Shown here piece after piece: positions 32,378 to 40,304 of a stretch of DNA of 44,070 nucleotides. Made by a program: the position numbers and the translations under genes. The notes under the pieces were generated by a model. That model saw nothing but the letters and a program-made list of their open reading frames with translations. It did not search any database and was not told where the DNA came from. Within the stretch, counting starts at the first letter, position 1. The number at the start of each line of letters is the position of its first letter. The stretch comes from Intestinibacter sp. (lineage in GTDB: Bacteria; Bacillota; Clostridia; Peptostreptococcales; Peptostreptococcaceae): assembly GCF_022780145.1 (NCBI RefSeq), contig NZ_JALEXO010000340.1:1-44070 (forward strand). Reading direction: 5' to 3'.

Positions 32378-33658
32378 TTGTTTATAGATAAAGCTAGAAT
32401 ATTCGTAAAAGCAGGAAACGGCGGAAATGGTGCAGTATCATTTAGAAGAGAAAAATACGTTCCAGCAGGAGGACCAGATGGCGGAGATGGCGGTCGTGGA
32501 GCTAGTATAATCTTCAAGGTAGATACAGGACTTAGAACTTTAATGGATTTCAAATACAAAAAGAAATACGTAGGTGAGCCGGGAGCTGACGGAAGCAAAA
32601 AAAGACAAGCAGGAAAAAACGGTGAAGACTTAATACTAAAGGTTCCACCAGGGACAATAATAAGAGACGAGGCTACTAATTTAGTAATAGCAGATTTAAA
32701 ACACGACGGTGATGAAGCTGTAGTTGCAAAAGGTGGTAGAGGCGGAAAAGGAAACCAACATTTTGCAAATGCAGTAAGACAAGCACCTAGCTTTGCAAAA
32801 TCAGGAACTGATGGAGAAGAGAGATGGGTAATACTAGAGCTTAAGATGATAGCCGATGTAGGGCTTTTAGGGTTCCCTAATGTAGGTAAATCAACTTTCT
32901 TATCAGTAGTAACTAAGGCAAGACCTAAGATAGCAAACTATCACTTTACGACATTGACTCCAAATTTAGGAGTTGTGAAGACTAATTTTGGGGATAGCTT
33001 TGTGCTTGCAGATATACCAGGTCTTATAGAAGGTGCTGCAGAGGGTGTAGGTCTTGGACATGATTTCTTAAGACATGTCGAAAGAACAAAGGTACTTATT
33101 CATATAGTAGATATATCAGGAATCGAAGGTAGAGATCCTATTGAAGATTTCGATAAGATAAACGATGAATTAAAACTATACAACGAAAAATTAGCTACTA
33201 GACCTCAAATAGTAGTTGCAAATAAAGCCGATTTATTATTTGATGAATCAATTTATGAAAACTTCAAAAAGACTTTAGAAGATAGAGGGTATAAGGTATT
33301 TAAGATGTCTGCTGCTACTAGAGATGGTGTAGACGATGTAATAGCATATACATCACAACTACTTCAAGAGGTAGAGGATGTTGAGCTAGTATCAGAAGAA
33401 GAATACTACAGACCAGAGCTTGACAATACGGGTGAAGAGGAATTAGCTATAGAAATCGACGAAAATGGAGTATATGTAGTTACAGGTAAGAAGCTTAGAA
33501 GAATCATGTATTCTGTCGATTTTGACGATATGGAATCTATACAATTCTTCCAAAAAACTATGGAAAACGAAGGAGTATTTGATAGACTTAGAGAAATGGG
33601 TATAGAAGATGGAGATACTGTTAAAATATACGAAGTAGAATTTGAATTCTACGATTAG
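32378..33658 (+). CDS. obgE: GTPase Obg (CgtA)
   Basis: A 426-residue essential GTPase that takes part in late 50S assembly and the stringent response. The glycine-rich Obg domain (about 1-157; KAGNGGNGAVSFRREKY) is followed by the G domain with GFPNVGKST, DIPGLIEGAAEGVGLGHDFLRH and NKADL, and then the C-terminal OCT domain (YYRPELDNTGEEELAIEIDENGVYVVTGKKLRR). TTG 32378 is chosen because it gives the standard MFIDKARIFVKAG start with AGGAGGTGA five bases before it; GTG 32369 lies inside that ribosome binding site. yhbY follows. Confidence 0.97.
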   Translation: MFIDKARIFVKAGNGGNGAVSFRREKYVPAGGPDGGDGGRGASIIFKVDTGLRTLMDFKYKKKYVGEPGADGSKKRQAGKNGEDLILKVPPGTIIRDEATNLVIADLKHDGDEAVVAKGGRGGKGNQHFANAVRQAPSFAKSGTDGEERWVILELKMIADVGLLGFPNVGKSTFLSVVTKARPKIANYHFTTLTPNLGVVKTNFGDSFVLADIPGLIEGAAEGVGLGHDFLRHVERTKVLIHIVDISGIEGRDPIEDFDKINDELKLYNEKLATRPQIVVANKADLLFDESIYENFKKTLEDRGYKVFKMSAATRDGVDDVIAYTSQLLQEVEDVELVSEEEYYRPELDNTGEEELAIEIDENGVYVVTGKKLRRIMYSVDFDDMESIQFFQKTMENEGVFDRLREMGIEDGDTVKIYEVEFEFYD

Positions 33659-33687
33659 AATAGATAATTATAAATTAGGAGGAAAAC

Positions 33688-34053
33688 ATGTTAAATAGTA
33701 AACAAAGAGCTTATTTAAGATCTCTTGCAAATACTATGAAGCCTATAACTCAAATAGGTAAAGACGGTGTAAATGAGAGATTTTTAGAGCAATTAGATGA
33801 TATGCTAAACGCTAGAGAATTAGTTAAAATAAATATACTTGAAACTGCTGGACTTGACGCAAAGGAAACTGCAAATTATATATGCAATGCATTAAGAGCA
33901 GAATTTGTTCAAGCTATAGGTTTTAAATTTACAATATACAGAAAAAATATAGAAGAACCTAAGATATTATTCCCAGGTCAAAAACCTAAGAAAAAGGTTA
34001 ATAATGAAGATACAACTAAAAAAGGTAGACCTACAAAGAGATCTAAGAGATAG
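33688..34053 (+). CDS. yhbY: Ribosome assembly RNA-binding protein YhbY (CRM domain)
   Basis: A 121-residue protein. Residues 1-95 form a CRS1-YhbY (CRM) domain (LNSKQRAYLRSLANTMKPITQIGKDGVNERFLEQLDDML, then ELVKINI) that binds 23S rRNA in pre-50S particles. The tail of about 25 residues is rich in Lys/Arg. AGGAGG supports the ATG, 29 bases after obgE, and both act in 50S assembly. A terminator follows. Confidence 0.95.
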   Translation: MLNSKQRAYLRSLANTMKPITQIGKDGVNERFLEQLDDMLNARELVKINILETAGLDAKETANYICNALRAEFVQAIGFKFTIYRKNIEEPKILFPGQKPKKKVNNEDTTKKGRPTKRSKR

Positions 34054-34083
34054 AAAATAAATCCATATATGATTTTAAAAAAG

Positions 34084-34124
34084 AAAAGAATTGTCCGAAA
34101 ATTAAACAGGGCAATTCTTTTTTT
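34084..34124 (+). terminator. Terminator of obgE-yhbY
   Basis: AAAAGAATTGTCC (34084-34096) and GGGCAATTCTTTT (34109-34121), with one G-T pair, are followed by T's. Confidence 0.9.
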
Positions 34125-34200
34125 GAATTAAATTTTAAAATAGTAAAGGATAATTATAAAATTCGATATGTATATTAAAATTCCTCTACAAATTATTAAA

Positions 34201-34223
34201 ATAAATTAAATTTTTTAATTTAT
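34201..34223 (-). terminator. Weak AT-only hairpin after rnz
   Basis: ATAAATTAAA and TTTAATTTAT form a 10-bp all-AT stem with a 3-base loop just beyond the rnz stop. It may contribute to termination on the minus strand but is weak. Confidence 0.35.
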
Positions 34224-34231
34224 CTAACAAA

Positions 34232-35149
34232 TCAATCTTTATATGATAAATTTAGAGATAATCCATCTTCACCGACTATTGTGTTTTTAAAAAATTTAGT
34301 CGCATTTTGGATAAATTCCTTAGGTTCTTCAAGAGAAGGGCTGAAATGAGTTAGAAGTAGCTTATCTACATTTCCGTTATTAGCTAAATTAGCTGCTTCT
34401 CTGAAGGTCATGTGCTTGTTTTTAACAGCTTTTGATATATCTAAATCGTCCCCGTACATAGCTTCACACACGAATAGGTCACTTCCATATATAAATTTTG
34501 GTATATCAAAGATAGGTCTAGTATCAGTTATAAAGCTTAGTTTTATCCCTCTGCGCTCATCTCCTAGGACCATGTCTGAGTAATAAGTTTTATCTCCGTA
34601 GATTACAGTGTCGTTTTCTTGGAGTTTTTTCCAAAGTTTTTGTGGAACTTCATTTGCCATGGCTTTTTCTCTATCGAATTTAGCTTTTCTCTTAAAATAC
34701 AGGCTATATCCTATGCATTCAGTAGAATGGTCTAAATCTATAGTTGAAATTTCGATATCGCTTATAATTTCTTTGTCGATGATAAATTTATCACGTGGAT
34801 TTTCGATTACATATACTCTATACGGTAGATATTCAATCAATACTTTAATGGCGTTCATAGCCTCTATTATTCCTGTGGGACCGACTATAGTTAGGTCGTC
34901 GGTTTTCCCGCTATTTCCGATAGTCTGAAGTAGACCTATCAATCCTATTATATGGTCGCCGTGTAGATGCGTTATAAGTATTAAATCTATTCCTTTAAAG
35001 CCACAGTTGTTTTTTTTCATAGCTACTTGAGTTCCTTCTCCGCAGTCTATCAGTATTTTTCTGCCCTTGTAATTTATAAAAAGAGAGGAAAGAAACCTAT
35101 TTGGCATAGGTACATTTCCACCACAGCCCAGTAAAATTAAATCTATCAT
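34232..35149 (-). CDS. rnz: Ribonuclease Z
   Basis: A 305-residue metallo-beta-lactamase-fold endonuclease that trims tRNA precursors lacking an encoded CCA at the 3' end. The zinc motif HLHGDH is at residues 61-66, and EGT near 38-40, DLDHSTECIGY and the C-terminal LTHFSPS motif are also seen. AAGGAGG on the minus strand, about eight bases before the ATG at 35149, fixes the start. It is monocistronic and divergent from the DUF4846 gene. Confidence 0.95.
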   Translation of the reverse strand: MIDLILLGCGGNVPMPNRFLSSLFINYKGRKILIDCGEGTQVAMKKNNCGFKGIDLILITHLHGDHIIGLIGLLQTIGNSGKTDDLTIVGPTGIIEAMNAIKVLIEYLPYRVYVIENPRDKFIIDKEIISDIEISTIDLDHSTECIGYSLYFKRKAKFDREKAMANEVPQKLWKKLQENDTVIYGDKTYYSDMVLGDERRGIKLSFITDTRPIFDIPKFIYGSDLFVCEAMYGDDLDISKAVKNKHMTFREAANLANNGNVDKLLLTHFSPSLEEPKEFIQNATKFFKNTIVGEDGLSLNLSYKD

Positions 35150-35186
35150 ATATACCTCCTTGCAGGTTAATAATTTTTAATATATT

Positions 35187-35202
35187 GTAACATTTACGTT
35201 AC
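35187..35202. promoter_or_regulatory. Inverted repeat in the divergent rnz/DUF4846 promoter region
   Basis: GTAAC (35187-35191) and GTTAC (35198-35202) face each other over six bases within the 104-base spacer shared by two divergent genes. TACAAT on the minus strand overlaps the left arm and could be the rnz -10 box. It is a possible operator; no matching regulator is known to me. Confidence 0.3.
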
Positions 35203-35253
35203 TTATATTTTAACCGTTTAATGTAAAATTAGTAAATAAGGGGGTAAAATATT

Positions 35254-36147
35254 ATGAAAAAAATCAAATTTTTAGTCGTTGTTGTATCTTTAGTTTTTAG
35301 TATTTTTTTGTTTAGTGGATGTAGTGATTTGAAAAGTCAGGTTCAAAGTTCTAGCGATATTAGTGATTTAAGTCAGAATGAAAAAAGCAATGTGATAACA
35401 GTAAAAAAAGATGAAAATATTTTAAGAGATAGATACGATGTTCCAGAGGGCTATGAGAGAGTTCCTGTAGATGAAAATAGCTTTGGTAAATTTTTGAGAA
35501 ACTCTAAATTAGAGGATTACGGCGATAAAGTAAAATATTATGACGGCCGCGTCAAAGACAAACCAAATGTATACGACAGCGTATTTGATGTAGATATTGG
35601 CGATAGAGACTTACACCAATGTGCAGATGCAGTAATGCTTTTGAGGGCTGAGTATTTGTATCAAAATAAAAGATACGATGATATAAGCTTTCACTTCGTA
35701 GATGGATTTAATGCCGAATATAGCAAGTGGAGAAGAGGATATAGAATTAGTGTAGGAGATAATTCCTCTTCGTATTATAAGGCTACGAGAGAGAGTAATA
35801 CTTATGATACATTTAGAAAATACATGGATATAGTGTTTGCCTATAGTTCTACCTTGTCCTTAGATGAAGAGCTAGAAAGTGTCGATGTAGAAGATATGCA
35901 AATAGGAGATGTATTTATAAAAGGAGGTTCTCCAGGTCATTGTGCTATAGTTGTGGATATGGCAGAAAATAAAAAAACAGGAGGAAAGGTATTTATGCTC
36001 GCTCAAAGCTATATGCCAGCTCAACAGACTCAGCTTCTAATAAACCCAAATGATGAATCTCTAAGTCCTTGGTATAGCTTAGATTTTGGAGAAAATATAA
36101 AAACACCGGAGTGGACATTTACAAGGGATCAACTAAAAAGATTTTAA
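35254..36147 (+). CDS. DUF4846 lipoprotein
   Basis: A 297-residue secreted lipoprotein with a lipobox at Cys23 (LFSGC) and a DUF4846 domain from about 60 to the end. Characteristic segments are VPEGYERVPVDENSFGKFLR, DLHQCADAVMLLRAEYLY, DGFNAEYSKW and GGSPGHCAIVVDMAENKKTG. The GHCAIVVD segment recalls the His strand of NlpC/P60 and CHAP folds, so a hydrolase-like fold is possible, but the function is unknown. GGGGG precedes the ATG by about 10 bases. It stands alone, ended by a hairpin at 36237-36285. Confidence 0.85.
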   Translation: MKKIKFLVVVVSLVFSIFLFSGCSDLKSQVQSSSDISDLSQNEKSNVITVKKDENILRDRYDVPEGYERVPVDENSFGKFLRNSKLEDYGDKVKYYDGRVKDKPNVYDSVFDVDIGDRDLHQCADAVMLLRAEYLYQNKRYDDISFHFVDGFNAEYSKWRRGYRISVGDNSSSYYKATRESNTYDTFRKYMDIVFAYSSTLSLDEELESVDVEDMQIGDVFIKGGSPGHCAIVVDMAENKKTGGKVFMLAQSYMPAQQTQLLINPNDESLSPWYSLDFGENIKTPEWTFTRDQLKRF

Positions 36148-36222
36148 TTTAAAATAAAATAAAAAAAGTATCAATATGATACAAATTATACCCATACAAT
36201 TCCTAATTTATGTCATATTGTA

Positions 36223-36285
36223 TTGCAATAAAATAGAGATAATATATAATATCTTTAAGACGATAGAAATATATTATCTTTTTTT
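36223..36285 (+). promoter_or_regulatory. Overlapping terminator (DUF4846 gene) and promoter (aminotransferase)
   Basis: AGATAATATAT (36237-36247) and ATATATTATCT (36269-36279) form an 11-bp stem followed by seven T's, a terminator for upstream transcription. The promoter TTGCAA (36223-36228), 16 bases, TATAAT (36245-36250) lies over its left arm, so transcripts begun here, at about 36257, lack that arm and escape termination. Confidence 0.6.
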
Positions 36286-36324
36286 AATTTAAAAATAAGT
36301 TGATTTATAGTTAGGAGTGACGAC

Positions 36325-37479
36325 ATGAACAAGATGAACGATAAAATTGTATATACACCAGGTCCATCAGAGGTCAGAGAAAATGTAAGATTAAAAAGAG
36401 CTGAAAAGACAACTAACCCTGATGTAGACGTAGAATTTTGCGAATTCTATAAAAATACTTGCGATAAAATGGCAAAAATATTGAAGACAACAAACGATGT
36501 TTATATATTAAGTGGAGAAGGAATTTTAGGTCTAGAAGCTGCTTGTGCATCTCTTACAGAAAAGGGAGATCGTGTTTTAGTAATAGATAACGGGATATTT
36601 GGTAGAGGTTTTGACGACTTCGTAAAAATGTACGGAGGAGAAGTTGTATATTTCTCAGATGATTATAAAAAAGAAATAGATGTGGATAAGTTAGCAAAAT
36701 TCTTAGAAGACGACCATGATTTCAAATACGCTACAGTAGTACACTGCGATACACCAACAGGAGTTTTAAACGACCTATCAAAAATATGTCCACTTCTTAA
36801 AAAATACGGCATACTAACAGTTGTAGATTCAGTTGCTGCGATGGTAGGAGAAAATATAGAAGTAGACAACTGGCAAATAGACATAGTTTGTGGAGGTTCT
36901 CAAAAGGCTATTTCAGCTCCAACAGGACTTACTATGGTAGGGGTAAGTGAAGATGCAAAATCTGCAATGAAAAACAGAAAAACTCCTATAGCAGGATTTT
37001 ACTGCAATTTAACTATATGGGAAAATTACTACAAAGACAAATGGTTCCCATACACAATGCCTATAAGCGATATTATGGGACTTGATGTAGCACTTGACAA
37101 CATATTAGATGAAGGACTTGAAAACGTACATAAGAGACACGCAAAAATTGCAAATGCTACAAGAAAAGCAGTAGAAGAATATGGATTAAAATTGTTCCTA
37201 GAAAATGGATATTCAAATACAGTAACAGTTGTAGATATTCCTGAAGAAATAGGAGCAGGAAATTTAGTTAAACATTTATTAGAAAAATACAACCTAGTAA
37301 TGACAACATCACTAGCTCAATATACAGGAAAAATACTTAGAATAGGTCATATGGGTGAAAATGCTAAGCATGAAGCTATAGTACCTGTTCTTAATTACTT
37401 AGATTTAGGACTTAAAGACTTAGGATTTAAGACTGACAAAAATTTAGTTGAATTATTTAATAAATATTATAATGCTTAA
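36325..37479 (+). CDS. Class V pyridoxal-phosphate aminotransferase
   Basis: A 384-residue fold-type I PLP enzyme of the alanine-glyoxylate / serine-pyruvate aminotransferase group. Seen: YTPGPSEVRENV, GEGILGLEAACASL (phosphate-binding loop), VVHCDTPTGVLND, VVDSVAAMVGE (Asp binding the PLP ring) and the Schiff-base Lys194 in GGSQKAIS. The substrate could be alanine, serine, glyoxylate or a phosphonate such as 2-aminoethylphosphonate; the sequence does not decide. AGGAG about 10 bases upstream supports the ATG. An ECF-transporter S component follows 100 bases downstream across a 15-bp hairpin. Confidence 0.88.
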   Translation: MNKMNDKIVYTPGPSEVRENVRLKRAEKTTNPDVDVEFCEFYKNTCDKMAKILKTTNDVYILSGEGILGLEAACASLTEKGDRVLVIDNGIFGRGFDDFVKMYGGEVVYFSDDYKKEIDVDKLAKFLEDDHDFKYATVVHCDTPTGVLNDLSKICPLLKKYGILTVVDSVAAMVGENIEVDNWQIDIVCGGSQKAISAPTGLTMVGVSEDAKSAMKNRKTPIAGFYCNLTIWENYYKDKWFPYTMPISDIMGLDVALDNILDEGLENVHKRHAKIANATRKAVEEYGLKLFLENGYSNTVTVVDIPEEIGAGNLVKHLLEKYNLVMTTSLAQYTGKILRIGHMGENAKHEAIVPVLNYLDLGLKDLGFKTDKNLVELFNKYYNA

Positions 37480-37520
37480 ATATTTATGAGATATTTAAAG
37501 TTAGATTAAAATTGAATAAA

Positions 37521-37555
37521 TTACTATTGTCCTAAATGTATTAGGACAATAGTAA
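37521..37555 (+). repeat. Perfect 15-bp inverted repeat between aminotransferase and ECF genes
   Basis: TTACTATTGTCCTAA (37521-37535) and TTAGGACAATAGTAA (37541-37555) pair without mismatch around a five-base loop. No T-run follows on either strand, so it may be an mRNA-stabilising or partially terminating hairpin or a protein site. Confidence 0.6.
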
Positions 37556-37579
37556 TAATATAAATTAAGGAGGATACAA

Positions 37580-38107
37580 ATGCAAGAAGTTAAACAAAAC
37601 AGTAGAGTAAATACAAAAGACCTAGTAGAAACAGCGCTTTTAATTGCACTAGTTTATATCGCAACAAGATTTATAAATATAAGATTACCAATAGCTGCAT
37701 CTGGTGGGTTAGTTCATTTAGGAAATACTATGCTATTTGTAGCAGCAATAGTATTTGGTTCTAAAAAAGGAGCCGCAGCAGGTGCCTTTGGAATGGGATT
37801 ATTTGATTTATTATCAGAATGGGCTATGTGGGCGCCATTTACATTTGTGATAAGAGGAGTTATGGGATATATAATAGGAAAAATAGCTTGGTCTAATGGA
37901 AGAGAAGGCAATAATATGCTTGTAAATATAGCTGCTATAATAATTTCAGGTGTATGGATGATAATAGGATATTATATAACTGAAGGTATTTTATATGGAA
38001 ACTGGGTATCACCTATGATGTCAATACCTGGAAACATAACTCAAATAGTAGTTGGATTAATACTTGGAGTACCAATTGCTAAAGCATTAAAAAAATGTAT
38101 GAGATAA
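37580..38107 (+). CDS. ECF-type vitamin transporter substrate-specificity (S) component
   Basis: A 175-residue membrane protein with about six helices. The N-terminal TKDLVETALLIALVYIATRF carries the A-x-x-x-A pattern that binds the energy-coupling T subunit. SGGLVHLGNTMLFVAAIVFGSKKGAAAGAFGMGLFDLLS matches the ECF-trS family (PF07155-like). Such proteins capture vitamins or precursors and share an EcfAAT module encoded elsewhere. Because its neighbour is a PLP-dependent enzyme, a pyridoxine-type substrate is conceivable, but this is only inference; pyrimidine or riboflavin precursors are alternatives. AGGAGG supports the ATG. Confidence 0.85.
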   Translation: MQEVKQNSRVNTKDLVETALLIALVYIATRFINIRLPIAASGGLVHLGNTMLFVAAIVFGSKKGAAAGAFGMGLFDLLSEWAMWAPFTFVIRGVMGYIIGKIAWSNGREGNNMLVNIAAIIISGVWMIIGYYITEGILYGNWVSPMMSIPGNITQIVVGLILGVPIAKALKKCMR

Positions 38108-38125
38108 AATAAAAATTTTATATTA

Positions 38126-38158
38126 AAAATGGAGGCGTAATCGGCCTCCATTTTATTA
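38126..38158. terminator. Bidirectional terminator between ECF gene and recX operon
   Basis: AAAATGGAGGC (38126-38136) and GCCTCCATTTT (38144-38154), with T-rich flanks on both strands, serve the convergent transcripts. Confidence 0.9.
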
Positions 38159-38239
38159 TCTCATTCTATCTTGCTTGTATAAATTTCTTATATTGTAGAT
38201 TCCAAGAATTACGCATACTACTGCGATCGCTATTTTCAT
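38156..38239 (-). CDS. 27-residue predicted membrane peptide downstream of recX
   Basis: On the minus strand GGAGGT (38250-38245) sits five bases before ATG 38239, and the frame runs 27 codons to TAA at 38158-38156. The peptide begins MKIAIAVVCVILGIYNI, a single hydrophobic helix, followed by a basic tail (RNLYKQDRMR). The start codon is 20 bases after the recX stop and the stop runs into the terminator, so the layout is that of a real last gene of the recX operon. I do not recognise it. It could be a small membrane regulator or a type I-toxin-like peptide, but no antisense RNA gene is evident. Confidence 0.7.
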   Translation of the reverse strand: MKIAIAVVCVILGIYNIRNLYKQDRMR

Positions 38240-38259
38240 GTATATACCTCCAATTACAA

Positions 38260-38901
38260 TTAACAAGAATACTCATCAATGTCGTTAAATAATCTATTTA
38301 ATACTTTTTTTATTATATCATAATTAAAGCCTTTGTAAGCTAAATGATTGCCTATTTTTTGGTAGGCTTTTCTAGGATCTTCGTTTTTTAGCCTGTCGTA
38401 TCTTTTTTTGCCTAGATAGAGCGCATTTTCAAATTCTTTATCGGAGTCTATTTCATTCATAGCTTGTTCGATGATAGATTTATCTATACCTTTGTTGTAT
38501 AGATTTTGCTTGATTTTATTTTTGCCGTATTTGTTTAAATTTACGTTTGTATTTACAATTCTATTAGCAAGATCTTCGTCGTCTACAAACTTATATTTTT
38601 GCAAAAACTCGATAACTCTATCTATAGTATGCTCTTCAAAATCTTTAGAAAGCTTTTGTTGTATTTGTTTTTCTGATTGGCTGGATTTTGATAGTATATT
38701 TAATGCTTTATTTTTTGCCTTCATGTATATTTCATCATCTAAGATATTTTTTAAATAATCTTTATCTATTTCCTGGCCTTTTTTTAAATTAAAGGAAAAA
38801 ACCAATTCTTTGTAAATCGCCATAAAGAATTTTTCATCTACATATATATTAACCCTGTCGTCGTTTTTCTTTTGAGCTTCTATTTTTGTTATAATTGCCA
38901 T
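38260..38901 (-). CDS. recX: Regulatory protein RecX
   Basis: A 213-residue helical-repeat protein that binds RecA filaments and limits recombination. The RecX pattern is visible: ALNILSKSSQSEKQIQQKLSKDF, IDRVIEFLQKYKFVDDEDLANRIV, KYGKNKIKQNLYNKGIDKSIIEQAM and KAYQKIGNHLAYKGFNYDIIKKVL, which are successive three-helix modules. GAGGAGG on the minus strand precedes the ATG at 38901. A strong promoter lies upstream (TTGTCA-16-TATAAT), and a 27-residue peptide gene follows. Confidence 0.93.
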   Translation of the reverse strand: MAIITKIEAQKKNDDRVNIYVDEKFFMAIYKELVFSFNLKKGQEIDKDYLKNILDDEIYMKAKNKALNILSKSSQSEKQIQQKLSKDFEEHTIDRVIEFLQKYKFVDDEDLANRIVNTNVNLNKYGKNKIKQNLYNKGIDKSIIEQAMNEIDSDKEFENALYLGKKRYDRLKNEDPRKAYQKIGNHLAYKGFNYDIIKKVLNRLFNDIDEYSC

Positions 38902-38933
38902 GTGTAGCCTCCTCGTTTTTTGTTAATATTTAT

Positions 38934-38961
38934 ATTATACTATATAAAAAATTATTGACAA
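38934..38961 (-). promoter_or_regulatory. Promoter of recX
   Basis: On the minus strand TTGTCA (38961-38956), 16 bases, TATAAT (38939-38934). Confidence 0.78.
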
Positions 38962-38974
38962 AAAATAATCATTT

Positions 38975-39003
38975 TTTACTTTACATAATTAAAATGATAT
39001 AAT
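38975..39003 (+). promoter_or_regulatory. Promoter of nadD-yqeK
   Basis: TTTACT (38975-38980), 17 bases, TATAAT (38998-39003), with an extended -10 TGA directly before the -10 box. Confidence 0.75.
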
Positions 39004-39038
39004 ACTGTATATATTTGTGATAAAAAAGGAGAAAATTG

Positions 39039-39728
39039 ATGAGCATTTATGATTTAGTTATCGAATCTACGTTTTGTAACAATGATAAGATAGCGGATTT
39101 TGAAAAAAATTATGATGGATTGAGAGTAGGTGTTTTAGGAGGTACATTTGACCCTATACACTACGCACATTTAGCAACAGTGGAATTTATTAGATGTAAA
39201 TATAAATTAGATAAAATTATACTTATACCAGCGGGAGATCCGCCACATAAGTTATGGAATATTACTGATAAGTACGATAGATACAATATGGTACTTTTGG
39301 CTATTGCCCAAAATAAGGATTTCTTAGCATTTAATACTGAAATTGAAAAAAAAGGAAAGACATATACAGTAGATACACTTAGATACTTAAAAAAGAATTA
39401 TCCAACTGCTGAAATTTTCTTTATAACAGGTGCAGATGCCATTTGCGATATAGAAGAGTGGAAGGATGTAGAAGAAAATTTCAAGCTAGCTACCTTTATA
39501 GCTGCTACTAGACCGGGTATAAGCTTACTTACAGCCCAAGATAAAATTGAAAGTCTTGAGAGAAAATACAATGCCAATATAATAAATGTATATGTTCCAT
39601 CTTTAGATATATCTTCTACATATATAAGAGATCAACTAAAAAAAGGTAATTCTGTTAGATATTTAATTCCTGAAAGTGTGGAGAGATATATAATGGAAAA
39701 AAATCTATATGGAGTTGGAGATGAATAG
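39039..39728 (+). CDS. nadD: Nicotinate-nucleotide adenylyltransferase
   Basis: NadD adenylates nicotinate mononucleotide in NAD synthesis. The nucleotidyltransferase motif GGTFDPIHYAHLA, PAGDPPHK, the acid residues in FITGADAICDIEEW and the SSTYIRDQLKKG motif are all present. At 229 residues it has about 28 extra N-terminal residues before the normal RVGVLGGTFDP start; AAAGGAG seven bases before ATG 39039 argues that they are translated, though TTG 39120 would give the usual length. yqeK overlaps its end, and nadD-yqeK-rsfS is a standard Firmicute cluster. Confidence 0.95.
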   Translation: MSIYDLVIESTFCNNDKIADFEKNYDGLRVGVLGGTFDPIHYAHLATVEFIRCKYKLDKIILIPAGDPPHKLWNITDKYDRYNMVLLAIAQNKDFLAFNTEIEKKGKTYTVDTLRYLKKNYPTAEIFFITGADAICDIEEWKDVEENFKLATFIAATRPGISLLTAQDKIESLERKYNANIINVYVPSLDISSTYIRDQLKKGNSVRYLIPESVERYIMEKNLYGVGDE

Positions 39729-40299
39729 TTTGGATACAGAAAAGATAATAGAACAATTAAAAAAAATGTTAAAGCCCAAAAGATTAAAGCATTCTATAAA
39801 TGTAGCAAATTGTGCAGTAAAGTTAAGTGAAATATACGGATGCGATAAAGATAAGGCTTATTTAGCAGGGCTTGTACACGACTGCGCAAAATATTTTACA
39901 AAGGATGAAATTGAAGCATATGTCAAAAAATACGATATAGTATTAGATCCTATGGAGGTAGATAATATAGCTTTATCTCACAGCGTTATTGGATCTTATG
40001 TTATTCAAGATGTATTTAACATAAAGGATGTGGATATAATAAATGCAGTGAGATATCATACTACTGGAAGGGAAAATATGACAATATTAGAAAAGGTAAT
40101 ACTCATGGCCGATATGATTGAAGAAGGTAGAGATTTTCCTGGAGTAGATTATCTTAGAGAATTATCTTTTGGAGGACAATTAAATAAGGCTCTAATTGAT
40201 TCATTTAACAACACGATAAAATTTGTTATAGAAAACGACCAATTAATTCATCTAAGAAGTATAAGTGCCAGAAATTATCTTATGCAAGAAAATCGTTAA
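39721..40299 (+). CDS. yqeK: YqeK family HD-domain hydrolase (Ap4A hydrolase)
   Basis: A 192-residue HD-superfamily metal phosphohydrolase. YqeK enzymes split diadenosine tetraphosphate symmetrically into two ADP. HD motifs: RLKHSINVANCAVKL (first His), LAGLVHDCAKYF (His-Asp), SHSVIGSYV and MADMIEEGRDFPGV. The frame is open from ATG 39709, but ATG 39721 with GGAG (39711-39714) six bases before it is preferred. It overlaps nadD by 8 bases, so the two are translationally coupled. rsfS follows, with its own promoter. Confidence 0.93.
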   Translation: MNSLDTEKIIEQLKKMLKPKRLKHSINVANCAVKLSEIYGCDKDKAYLAGLVHDCAKYFTKDEIEAYVKKYDIVLDPMEVDNIALSHSVIGSYVIQDVFNIKDVDIINAVRYHTTGRENMTILEKVILMADMIEEGRDFPGVDYLRELSFGGQLNKALIDSFNNTIKFVIENDQLIHLRSISARNYLMQENR

Positions 40300-40304
40300 A
40301 TTTA

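Noticed and set aside
38955..39003. Plus-strand TTGACA at 38955 as the nadD -35 box
   Set aside because: It is 37 bases from the TATAAT at 38998. TTTACT at 38975 has correct spacing.
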